Shown here piece by piece: positions 17,178-24,495 of a stretch of DNA of 44,685 nt. The first letter of the stretch is position 1. Each line of letters starts with the position of its first letter. A model generated the notes under the pieces. It was not told the DNA's origin. It worked only from the letters and a program-made list of their open reading frames with translations, and ran no database searches. The translations under genes were made by a program, and so were the position numbers. This DNA comes from Chloroflexota bacterium (GTDB lineage Bacteria > Chloroflexota > Anaerolineae > Aggregatilineales > Phototrophicaceae): NCBI GenBank assembly GCA_026706455.1, contig JAPOYS010000143.1, positions 1 to 44,685 on the forward strand. The letters are read 5' to 3'.

Positions 17178-18115
17178 AGGACCAAGAACTGGGCCAGACC
17201 GAAGCCGCGCCCCAAGACGTCTTCCCGACATCGGACGCGCGCTGGTGGGAAGGCGGCCAGCAAGTCCAATCCAAAGCCGAGTTTGAAACGCGCAAGCTCA
17301 ATACCCAGCTCGACCGTATGACGCGCCGTCAATCGGGCCGGCGCTCGACCACGCGCACCGACCGCAAGCGAGGCCGCTACGTGCGCGCCAAACAGGCGGG
17401 CGACAAGCCGCGCGATATCGCCTTTGACGCCACCTTGCGCGCCGCCGCCCCTTTCCAAGTCGAGCGCGGCGAACAGAAACAGGAAACGGGCATGGCTTAC
17501 GCCCTGCGCAAGACTGACCTGCAAGAGAAGGTGCGCGTCCGCAAAGCGGCCAACCTGATCATGTTCACCGTGGACGCCTCCTGGAGCATGGCGGTGTCCG
17601 AGCGCATGCAGGCGACCAAAGGCGCGATTATGTCTCTTTTGACCGACGCCTATCAGCGGCGCGACCGGGTTGGCTTGGTCGTCTTTCAAAAGGACCGCGC
17701 CTCGCTCGTTCTGCCGCCCACGAACTCCGTCGTCCTGGCGAAAGAAGCGATGGCTGATATCCCAGTCGGCGGCAAGACGCCCCTCTCGGCGGGCCTGCTG
17801 CTGACCTACGATGCTGTGATGCGCGAGAAAAATCTGAATCCGGACGTCATGCCGATGATGATCCTGCTGACCGATGGCGCCGGCAACGTCTCCATCAGCG
17901 ACTCCGTGTCGCCACAAGAAGAAGCGCATTCGATCGCGCGCAAAATCCACGAAGCCGATATTCGCACCGTCACCATCAACATGGAGCATGTCGCTTTTGA
18001 TCAGGGCTTGGCGCAGCGGCTGGCCGATCAGCTGGGCGGTCCCTGCTACACGCTGGCGCAGATCCGCGCCGACAACTTGCTGGACACCGTCCGCGCCGAA
18101 ATGGACAAAATATAG
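17147..18115 (+). CDS. chlD: ChlD/BchD-like chelatase part: linker and VWA domain, reached by frameshift from chlI
   Basis: This frame encodes the second half of a magnesium/cobalt-chelatase subunit D. The first ATG in frame is at 17318, but conserved family sequence (acidic linker, then ARWWEGGQQ) already runs from about 17147. There is no ATG, GTG or TTG between the upstream in-frame stop (17138-17140) and 17318. The natural reading is therefore a -1 shift from chlI, giving a chain of about 692 residues (AAA+ 1-340, acidic linker, VWA), the normal ChlD size. The VWA domain has the MIDAS motif DASWS (Asp codon at 17573), a GKTPLSAG loop and LLTDGAGN. The basic RRSTTRTDRKRGRY segment before it is typical. 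An independent start at 17318 would lose 57 conserved-looking residues. Confidence 0.85.
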   Translation, partial: SETVSGEGEPQDQELGQTEAAPQDVFPTSDARWWEGGQQVQSKAEFETRKLNTQLDRMTRRQSGRRSTTRTDRKRGRYVRAKQAGDKPRDIAFDATLRAAAPFQVERGEQKQETGMAYALRKTDLQEKVRVRKAANLIMFTVDASWSMAVSERMQATKGAIMSLLTDAYQRRDRVGLVVFQKDRASLVLPPTNSVVLAKEAMADIPVGGKTPLSAGLLLTYDAVMREKNLNPDVMPMMILLTDGAGNVSISDSVSPQEEAHSIARKIHEADIRTVTINMEHVAFDQGLAQRLADQLGGPCYTLAQIRADNLLDTVRAEMDKI

Positions 18116-18133
18116 GACCGCCTATTGGATTGC

Positions 18134-18203
18134 GTAGGGGCGACCCGCCGGCTCGCCCTCAATCCGCCGCACGTCGTAGGGGCGAGGCGATGACTCGCCC
18201 TAC
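18134..18203. repeat. REP-like palindromic repeats, two GTAGGGGCGA units
   Basis: Two head-to-tail units begin GTAGGGGCGA at 18134 and 18176. The second forms a hairpin, GTAGGGGCGAG (18176-18186) against CTCGCCCTAC (18194-18203), with one bulged G. The same core recurs at 27908-28015, 37671-37717 and 40804-40911, always between genes. It lies just after chlD and before the promoter of the C45 gene, and could also act as a transcript 3' end. Confidence 0.75.
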
Positions 18204-18216
18204 CGCCTCGTTGGGG

Positions 18217-18222
18217 TATAAT
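18217..18222 (+). promoter_or_regulatory. Probable -10 box of the C45 peptidase gene
   Basis: A perfect TATAAT sits 30 bases before the ATG at 18253, framed by GGGG and CCCC as a small palindrome. The -35 is poor (CTCGCC at 17 bp). Confidence 0.45.
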
Positions 18223-18252
18223 CCCCATAGACTGTCATCGAGGCAAATCAGC

Positions 18253-19344
18253 ATGAATAAAATCTGCGTCATCCAACTCTCCGGCTCCCCCTACCAAATG
18301 GGTTATGCCCACGGAGAACGCTTCCGCGATGAAATCCGCGTGTTCACCGAAGAGCGCGTCCGCCTCTGCCGGTCGATCGAATGGACGGGCCGCGAACTGT
18401 CGCGCGAGGCGGTCATCGCTCTCGCTGAAGCCTGCGTCGCTGAGCATCAAGCCTACGCGCCTGATCTCATGGAAGAAGCGCGGGGCATCGCCGACGCGGC
18501 CGATCTGACACTGGCGGAACTGGTTATCAACAACGGCTTCACCGATTTTATCGACACGATATTCAACCTCGGTGATGTCACGATGCCGGCGCTCGCGCCG
18601 TCGCTGGCCGCCGACAATTGCACCGCCTTCATGGTCCCAGCCAGCCGCAGCGCGGGCGGCCAAGCCTATTTCGGTCAAACGTGGGATATGCACGCGACAG
18701 CCACGCCCTACGTAATCTTGCTGCGCGGACAACCGAATGAGGCCCCCGACTTCTTGACCTTCACGGTGACCGGCTGCGTCGGCATGATCGGCATGAACAG
18801 CGCCGGCATCGCCGTCGGCGTCAACAACCTGATGGCGACAGATGGCCAGATCGGCGTCACCTGGCCCTTCGTCGTGCGCAAGATCTTGCAGCAGCAGGAT
18901 CTCGATGGCGCGCTGGCTTGCTTGACTGAGGCTAAACTCGCCGGCGCGCATAACTACATGCTGATGGACGGTAAGGGACGCGGCTATGAAGTCGAGGCGA
19001 TGTCCACAACACAGCACGTTCATGAACTTGGTCAAGAAACGATCAGCCATACCAATCACTGTTTGATTCAGAAGAATCTGGATGTGGCGCGCGAACGCCC
19101 GCCCGACTCGCAGAACAGCTCGGAGAATCGATTGCGCCGCGCGCGTGAATTGCTCGCGAATGACGGCATCACCATTGACGACCTGATGGCGCTGACCCGC
19201 GATGAAGTGGCGATTTGCACGCGTCCGCAGCCGCCGGCCCATGTGGAAAGCTGTGGCGCCGCCATCATGCGGCCGGCGACCGGCGACTTCTGGTCCGTCT
19301 GGGGCATTCCCGCCGATAACGAATACGAGCATTTCGTCATCTAA
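18253..19344 (+). CDS. C45-family autoproteolytic acyltransferase/hydrolase
   Basis: A 363-residue Ntn-hydrolase related to acyl-CoA:6-aminopenicillanic-acid acyltransferase. Members cleave themselves before a cysteine that becomes the N-terminal nucleophile and then act on amide bonds. The probable nucleophile is Cys123 in AADNCTAFMVPA. It is followed by GQTWDMHA and a GCVGMIGMNSAGIAVGVNNL core that matches the family. I start at ATG 18253, where GAGG lies nine bases upstream and homology begins (KICVIQLSGSPYQMGYAHGERF-type opening); earlier in-frame starts lie inside the repeat and promoter. No signal peptide is visible. The substrate is unknown; N-acyl amino acids or lactones are guesses. 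Confidence 0.85.
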   Translation: MNKICVIQLSGSPYQMGYAHGERFRDEIRVFTEERVRLCRSIEWTGRELSREAVIALAEACVAEHQAYAPDLMEEARGIADAADLTLAELVINNGFTDFIDTIFNLGDVTMPALAPSLAADNCTAFMVPASRSAGGQAYFGQTWDMHATATPYVILLRGQPNEAPDFLTFTVTGCVGMIGMNSAGIAVGVNNLMATDGQIGVTWPFVVRKILQQQDLDGALACLTEAKLAGAHNYMLMDGKGRGYEVEAMSTTQHVHELGQETISHTNHCLIQKNLDVARERPPDSQNSSENRLRRARELLANDGITIDDLMALTRDEVAICTRPQPPAHVESCGAAIMRPATGDFWSVWGIPADNEYEHFVI

Positions 19345-19495
19345 TTGGCTCGCGCCTGGACGCCCAGCCGCCCTTGCGCATTCAGTCCCTGCCTTAAGCA
19401 ATCTTTAATCACTTGACCGCACACTAAAGGTGAGAGGCCTGCCTGCTGGCTTGCCTTCAACGCGCCAAGCCTCTAGGCAATATGTATGAAAACAG

Positions 19496-19523
19496 TAGAC
19501 ATTTTTCCTACATGATGTACAAT
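19496..19523 (+). promoter_or_regulatory. Probable promoter of ald
   Basis: TAGACA (19496-19501) and TACAAT (19518-19523) are separated by 16 bp, five of six matches each, about 30 bases before the ald start at 19554. A GGGAGG at 19528-19533 and a GGAG closer to the start also lie in the leader. Confidence 0.5.
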
Positions 19524-19553
19524 GTAAGGGAGGCAATGAGGCAGGAGCGCATC

Positions 19554-20699
19554 ATGAATATCGGTATCCCCAAGGAAATCAAGATTGAAGAGCATCGCGT
19601 TTCGCTTCCGCCATCGGCAGCGCGCGAGTTTGTCTTGCGCGGTCACACCGTTTTCGTTGAACGCGGCGCCGGCTTGAGCAGCGGCTTCACCGACAACGAG
19701 TACATGAGCGCCGGCGCTACCATCATGGATTCGGCCGACGCCGTCTGGTCCGATGCGGAGTTGATCATCAAGGTCAAAGAACCGCAGGCGAGCGAATATC
19801 GCCACTTGCGTCCGGACCTGATTCTCTTTACCTACCTCCATTTGGCTGCCGATCAAGTGCTGACATTTGCCATGCTGGATAGCGGCGCAATCGGCATCGC
19901 CTACGAAACGGTGGAAGATGGACAGGGACGGCTGCCCCTGCTCGAGCCGATGAGCGAAGTAGCCGGACGCATGGCGGCGCAGGCAGTCTCGCATTATCTG
20001 GAGCGGCATCAGGGCGGGCGCGGTATGCTGATGGGCGGTGTGCCGGGCGTTGCGCCGGCGCATGTCGTCATACTTGGCGCGGGCACCGTCGGCGCCAGCG
20101 CCGCCAAGATCGCGCTGGGCATGGGCGCGCGCGTCACCCTGCTGGACATTAACCTCGACCGGCTCCGTTATCTCGAAGATGTCCTGGCGGGCAAGCTGAC
20201 GACGCTTTATTCCAACAGCATCAACATTTCGCGCGCGATTCAAAGGGCCGACGCGCTGATCGGCGCCGTGCTGATAACCGGCGCGCGCGCTCCGATGCTG
20301 GTCACGCGTGATATGCTGCCTGCCATGCCAGAGGGCAGCATCATCGTGGATGTCGCCGTCGATCAAGGCGGCTGCGTCGAATCGACCCGGCCGACGACGC
20401 ACAGCGATCCGACATTTGAGATCGACGGCGTCCTGCATTACGGCGTGCCCAACATGCCCGGCGCCGTGCCGCGCACATCAAGCCTGGCGCTGGCGAACGC
20501 GACGCTGCCATACGCCTTGAAAATCGCCGACCTTGGTCTGCACGATGCCATGCGCGGCGATCCCGCCCTGCAAAAGGGGCTCAATACCATTGCCGGGCGC
20601 TGTACGCATCCGGCGGTCGCCGAGACCTTCAGCCTCGATTTCGATCAACCGCTTTTGGCGCTCGATCTTCTTACGACACCGGCGCCGCTGCCGCTGTAA
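19554..20699 (+). CDS. ald: Alanine dehydrogenase
   Basis: NAD-dependent interconversion of L-alanine with pyruvate and ammonia. The 381-residue length is normal. It opens MNIGIPKEIKIEEHRVSLPP, including the substrate-binding Arg of the EHRVSL motif. It has VKVKEP-like chemistry in IIKVKEPQASEY, the LFTYLHLAAD segment with the catalytic His, the nucleotide-binding GAGTVGASAAKIALGMGA loop and the C-terminal HYGVPNMPGAVPRTSS motif. The ATG at 19554 has GGAG at good spacing; upstream in-frame ATGs lie in the promoter. It stands alone, 118 bases before the flippase-like gene. Confidence 0.95.
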   Translation: MNIGIPKEIKIEEHRVSLPPSAAREFVLRGHTVFVERGAGLSSGFTDNEYMSAGATIMDSADAVWSDAELIIKVKEPQASEYRHLRPDLILFTYLHLAADQVLTFAMLDSGAIGIAYETVEDGQGRLPLLEPMSEVAGRMAAQAVSHYLERHQGGRGMLMGGVPGVAPAHVVILGAGTVGASAAKIALGMGARVTLLDINLDRLRYLEDVLAGKLTTLYSNSINISRAIQRADALIGAVLITGARAPMLVTRDMLPAMPEGSIIVDVAVDQGGCVESTRPTTHSDPTFEIDGVLHYGVPNMPGAVPRTSSLALANATLPYALKIADLGLHDAMRGDPALQKGLNTIAGRCTHPAVAETFSLDFDQPLLALDLLTTPAPLPL

Positions 20700-20817
20700 G
20701 TCGCCGATCTATACGCAGCGGTGTTCAAGTCGCCGTATAGAAGCTACCCTTATCCGCGCAACTCTGATACCTTTGAAGCGCACTCACGCGCCAATTCGCC
20801 TCGTCGACCGAGCCCTT

Positions 20818-21843
20818 ATGAGACTTGGCAATAAACGCCTGGCTCTGGCGGCCGGCACGCTTTCCAGCGCCCTCTTTCTTGCGCTGGCGTTTCGCGGCTT
20901 GCAGCCGGAGCAGTTCCTGAACAGCCTGCGCGACCTCGACCTGGGCTGGCTGCTGCTCGCCGCAAGCGTATATTTCCTCGCTGTCGTCGTCATTTCCCTG
21001 CGCTGGCAATTTCTGCTCCGCGCTGTGAAACCAGTCGCGTTGAGCGCCCTCACCCAATTGGTGTTCATCGGCTACATGGGCAACAATGTGTACCCGCTGC
21101 GCGCCGGCGACGCCCTGCGAATCATACTTCTGCGCCGCAACCATCAGGTTCCCCTCGTGCGCTCCACCACGATAGTTGCGATTGAGCGGCTCTTCGACGG
21201 CTGCGTTATGCTGAGCTTCGTGTTCGCGGGCTTGCTGATAATTGATGTGCAATCGAGTGAAGTTAGCGCGCTCTTGCGCATCACGGCGCCGCTTTTCGCC
21301 CTGGCAATGCTGCTCGCACTGTTGCTGGCTTCCAAGCCGGACCTGCTGAAGCGCGTCATAAGCCTGGCGCTCCATCCGCTGCCGGCTCGCCTGAGCGCGC
21401 CCGGCGCTCGCTTCGCCGACGAGATCATCGCCGGGTTTGCTGGACTGCGAAACCCGGCCCATCTGATCGGCGCCGTCATCAGTTCCTTCGTCACCTGGGG
21501 CATCGAAGCGGGCGCGTATTGGCTGGCGCTGCGCGCGCTCGCTCTAGACCTGGACTACGCCGTCGCCTTGCTCTTGGTGGGCGCGGTGAATTTGGCCGGG
21601 CTGATCCCCGCCTCGCCCGGGCAAGTTGGCGTCAACGAATTTGTGGTGATTGCCATTCTCACGGCGCTGGAAATACCGCTCCCGGCGGCAACCGCCTACG
21701 CCGTCATAGTGCATATCATAATCTGGCTGCCGATCACAGTGGCTGGCTTTGCGCTTCTAGTCAAGCAAGGCTTGGGTTGGGCCGATATCGGCCGCGCGCG
21801 CGATTTGAAATCGAATGCAAATCCGCAGCTGGACAAAGCCTAG
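20818..21843 (+). CDS. Flippase-like integral membrane protein (lysylphosphatidylglycerol synthase TM-region family, UPF0104)
   Basis: A 341-residue membrane protein with about seven to eight predicted helices. Family landmarks are LRWQFLLRAV, the YMGNNVYPLRAGDALRIILLRR loop with its conserved acidic and basic residues, and the C-terminal NLAGLIPASPGQVGVNEFVVIAI motif. It lacks the soluble aminoacyltransferase domain of MprF. It is thus the stand-alone flippase-like form thought to handle glycolipids or polyprenyl-linked lipids. The ATG at 20818 is the sensible start; further upstream the frame overlaps ald. Its stop overlaps that of the convergent aldo/keto reductase gene. Confidence 0.82.
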   Translation: MRLGNKRLALAAGTLSSALFLALAFRGLQPEQFLNSLRDLDLGWLLLAASVYFLAVVVISLRWQFLLRAVKPVALSALTQLVFIGYMGNNVYPLRAGDALRIILLRRNHQVPLVRSTTIVAIERLFDGCVMLSFVFAGLLIIDVQSSEVSALLRITAPLFALAMLLALLLASKPDLLKRVISLALHPLPARLSAPGARFADEIIAGFAGLRNPAHLIGAVISSFVTWGIEAGAYWLALRALALDLDYAVALLLVGAVNLAGLIPASPGQVGVNEFVVIAILTALEIPLPAATAYAVIVHIIIWLPITVAGFALLVKQGLGWADIGRARDLKSNANPQLDKA

Positions 21844-22805
21844 ACATCAATTGCGGTATCAAAATGCTTCAAGAGCGGGTCCAATTCCGCCCAAAGGGGA
21901 TCGGGAATGTCGATCTCGGCCGCCGCCAGGCTTGATTCCGCTTCTTCGGGAATCCGCGCGCCGGGAATCACTGAAGCGACCTGCGGATGACGCGCACACC
22001 ACTGCAAAGCGACAGCGATCATCGGAACGTCAAAGCGTCGGCAAAGCTGCTGAATCTCGCTGACGTGATCGAGACAGTCCTGTCCAAATACCCGATTCAA
22101 ATACTTCGTGTTCTCTTGCGGGCCAGTCACCAGCAATCCGCGTTCCAGCGGCGTCGCCCCGACCAAACCGACATCGTGCCTGGCCGCCGCCGCGAAGATC
22201 TCTCGTTCGGCAATATGATTAATCAAACTCCAGCAGTCGGCGATGACAGCGGCGTCGAATTCACCCGTCTTGATGTATTCCAGATTCGTCGGCGGGTTGT
22301 TGCAAGCTGTGCCAATATGGCGGACAATCCCCTCAGCCTGCAGATGACGCAGAGCGCCCAGCGCGCCGCGACCCGATAGCAGATCTTGCATCGGCTGACC
22401 CATGGCGTCATGGACATATACGATCTCAAGCCGATCCAAGCCCATTCGCTCAAGGCTCTGCTCAACGCTGCGCAAGATCGCGTCAAAGCTGAAGTCGTAG
22501 CCGAGGTGAGAGCGGCCCGCTTTGGTCGTTACAATGATGGAATCTTTGGCCACGGGCCGTTGACGCAGAGCTGCGCCAATCATCGTCTCGCTCAAGCCGC
22601 GATTGTAAAGCGCCGCTGTATCGATGAACGCGCAGCCGGCGTCGATCGCCGCTAATACTGTCCGCACGCCCAGTTCTTGATCGAGGGGCCTATCTTCGTC
22701 CGCCTCGATTGCAGTGTCATTCTGCGTCGGTATGCCGATCCAGGCGGCGCCCATTCCCACTATTGGCAACTGTAGATTAGTGCGCCCCAGTCGCTTTGTT
22801 CGCAT
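21840..22805 (-). CDS. Aldo/keto reductase, aldose/fucose-dehydrogenase-like
   Basis: NAD(P)-dependent oxidoreductase of 321 residues with the AKR catalytic tetrad Asp62, Tyr67, Lys95 and His132 (FIDTAALYNRG, TTKAG, VYVHDA). The overall pattern (an RLGRTNLQLP opening, ALYNRGLSETMIG, CNNP and VASVIPGARIPEE) resembles D-threo-aldose 1-dehydrogenase and pyridoxal 4-dehydrogenase, but substrate is not assignable. Its ATG overlaps the uppS stop in a TAATG, so it is probably translated from the frr-uppS transcript. Its TAG stop shares CTAG with the TAG of the flippase gene on the other strand. Confidence 0.88.
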   Translation of the reverse strand: MRTKRLGRTNLQLPIVGMGAAWIGIPTQNDTAIEADEDRPLDQELGVRTVLAAIDAGCAFIDTAALYNRGLSETMIGAALRQRPVAKDSIIVTTKAGRSHLGYDFSFDAILRSVEQSLERMGLDRLEIVYVHDAMGQPMQDLLSGRGALGALRHLQAEGIVRHIGTACNNPPTNLEYIKTGEFDAAVIADCWSLINHIAEREIFAAAARHDVGLVGATPLERGLLVTGPQENTKYLNRVFGQDCLDHVSEIQQLCRRFDVPMIAVALQWCARHPQVASVIPGARIPEEAESSLAAAEIDIPDPLWAELDPLLKHFDTAIDV

Positions 22806-23602
22806 TATATTGCTCTTTCCCGCAAGTGATCTCGCTGGGCGTATTCCGCCTTGATCTGATCGTCGGTTTTGCCAAAGCGCCGCCGTCGACTGCCATATTC
22901 GACCAGCGCCTCGTACAGCGCTTCACGCCCGAAGTCGGGCCAATAGGTTTCGGTGGTATAGATTTCGCTGTAGGCGCCTTGCCAGATAAGGAAATTGCTC
23001 AGTCGGGATTCACCGCTCGTGCGGATAATCAGATCCGGGTCGGGCAGATCGCTGGTGTACATGTAACTGTTGATCGTGGACTCAGTGATGTCATCGGCGG
23101 CGATCCCGGCGCGCACGATGTTCTGGACCGCGCGCACGATTTCGTCGCGCCCGCCATAATTGAAGGCGACATTGAGAATCAAGCGCTGGTTGTGACGCGT
23201 GTACTCACAGGCTTCCATGACCTTTTGCGCCAAACGCGCGCTTATGCCCTCCAACTCGCCAATATGGCGAATCTGCACACCTTCGTCATGAAGTTCTTGC
23301 AGTTCGCGATCAATGACCATTTCCAGGATGCGCATGAGCAGCAAGACCTCGCGCCGGGGCCGCGACCAATTCTCGGTCGAGAATGCGTATATGGTCATGA
23401 TGCGCAGGCCAAATTCGACAGCCGCGCGGATGATGCGGCGCAGATTGTCCGTGCCTTGACGATGACCGGCCGAGCGTGGCAGCGCGCGCGCGCGCGCCCA
23501 GCGGCCATTCCCGTCCATGATGATGGCGACGTGCTCAGGCGTCCGCGCCAATGGCGGCAGCACCCGGACCTCCCGCCCATTCTGTCTCGTGATTATCGTC
23601 AT
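22805..23602 (-). CDS. uppS: Undecaprenyl diphosphate synthase (cis-prenyltransferase)
   Basis: Makes the C55 lipid carrier for peptidoglycan and other wall polymers by adding isoprene units to farnesyl diphosphate. The 265-residue protein has HVAIIMDGNGRWA at 24-36 with catalytic Asp30, then IYAFSTENWSRP, LNVAFNYGGRDEI and DLIIRTSGESRLSNFLIWQ with the conserved RTSGE. It ends with the family's YWPDF. The ATG at 23602 fits the family start; the frame is open further upstream but that part has no similarity to the family. It follows frr by 130 bases, the common frr-uppS order, but cdsA, usually next, lies 4 kb away on the other strand. Confidence 0.95.
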   Translation of the reverse strand: MTIITRQNGREVRVLPPLARTPEHVAIIMDGNGRWARARALPRSAGHRQGTDNLRRIIRAAVEFGLRIMTIYAFSTENWSRPRREVLLLMRILEMVIDRELQELHDEGVQIRHIGELEGISARLAQKVMEACEYTRHNQRLILNVAFNYGGRDEIVRAVQNIVRAGIAADDITESTINSYMYTSDLPDPDLIIRTSGESRLSNFLIWQGAYSEIYTTETYWPDFGREALYEALVEYGSRRRRFGKTDDQIKAEYAQRDHLRERAI

Positions 23603-23732
23603 TGATTTTTCCAGTGCTGGATGTTTGGATTTGCTGCGCAATCTGCCACTTATCCTAATACACCAATGCCAGTTTCTATACTTAGCGCTCGTCGAGCAGA
23701 GGCGCGAAAGATCACGCGGGCGGCAGCCGCGC

Positions 23733-24290
23733 CTAGACCTCCATGATATCCGTCTCTTTGGCCGCGCCCAGCTCGCCAATCTGATCAATGTACTTATCCG
23801 TCAACTTCTGAACGTCGACCTCGCCCCGCTTGCGAGCATCTTCCGATATCAGCTTTTCTTTCTCAAAGTCTTGTAGATCGCTGTTCGCCGAGCGCCGAAT
23901 ATTGCGTATGGCGACGCGCGTGTCCTCCATGCGTCGATTGAGAAACTTGACCAATTCGGCGCGGCGCTCGCGCGTCAAAGCCGGCATATTCAAGCGGATA
24001 TTCTCGCCATCGACGTTGGGATTGACGCCGATATCCGACATTTGAATCGCCTTTTCGATATTGCGCACAGCCGCCTTGTCATAGGGACGTATCAGAATCA
24101 GCATCGCTTCGGGCGTCGAGATGCTCGCGATTTGGCGCAACTCGGTGTCCTGACCATAGTAGTCGACCATCATGCGGTCGACCAAGGCAGTGCTGGCGCG
24201 GCCGCTGCGCATTCGACTGAGTTCGTCGCGAAAAACAGAAAGGGTCGATTCCATTTTTCCTTTTGCTTCATCCAGAATATCCTCGATCAT
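23733..24290 (-). CDS. frr: Ribosome recycling factor
   Basis: Splits post-termination ribosomes together with EF-G. The 185-residue length is exact for the family. Hallmarks are LSRMRSGRAS at about 24-33, VDYYG, PLNQIASIS-like LRQIASISTPEA, the DIGVNPNVDGENIRLNMPALTRERR stretch at about 100-125, and a C-terminal helix pair with IRNIRR. The ATG at 24290 has AAGGG five bases upstream; a longer in-frame extension is not conserved. Neither pyrH nor tsf is upstream. Confidence 0.96.
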   Translation of the reverse strand: MIEDILDEAKGKMESTLSVFRDELSRMRSGRASTALVDRMMVDYYGQDTELRQIASISTPEAMLILIRPYDKAAVRNIEKAIQMSDIGVNPNVDGENIRLNMPALTRERRAELVKFLNRRMEDTRVAIRNIRRSANSDLQDFEKEKLISEDARKRGEVDVQKLTDKYIDQIGELGAAKETDIMEV

Positions 24291-24397
24291 AATGCCCTTC
24301 CCGTTTTCAAACACATTCAGCGCCAAGCAACTCAAAGCCGCATCAAGCCCGTCCAGGCGCTTGCGGGCCAATGTAACCGGCGCCGCCAAATGCCTCT

Positions 24398-24403
24398 ATT
24401 ATA
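24398..24403 (-). promoter_or_regulatory. Possible -10 box upstream of frr
   Basis: A perfect TATAAT on the minus strand sits 108 bases upstream of the frr start, in the gap after the kinase gene. No good -35 is visible; it implies a leader of about 100 bases. Confidence 0.35.
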
Positions 24404-24495
24404 TCGCCATTTGTCGCGCGGCGTTAGCGGGAGGACGCCCTAGCTCGGAAGGAAACGCAGCTGGCCGCGCGAGCAGTCGCCGGGCGCTTCGCCGT

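Noticed and set aside
16928..17989. 353-codon open frame on the minus strand across the chlI/chlD junction
   Set aside because: It is antisense to strongly conserved AAA+ and VWA motifs and has no recognisable domain; GC-rich codon use opens such frames.
16038..18115. Bacteriochlorophyll synthesis from the chlI/chlD genes
   Set aside because: No other bch or reaction-centre genes are in the window, and these chelatase parts are common in non-phototrophs, where cobalt insertion is likely.
18235..19401. 388-codon minus-strand frame opposite the C45 gene
   Set aside because: The plus strand has a clear family match, a promoter and a ribosome-binding site; the antisense product is His/Arg/Ala-rich without motifs.
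19473..20438. 321-codon minus-strand frame opposite ald
   Set aside because: Shadow of alanine dehydrogenase; no domain and no upstream signals.
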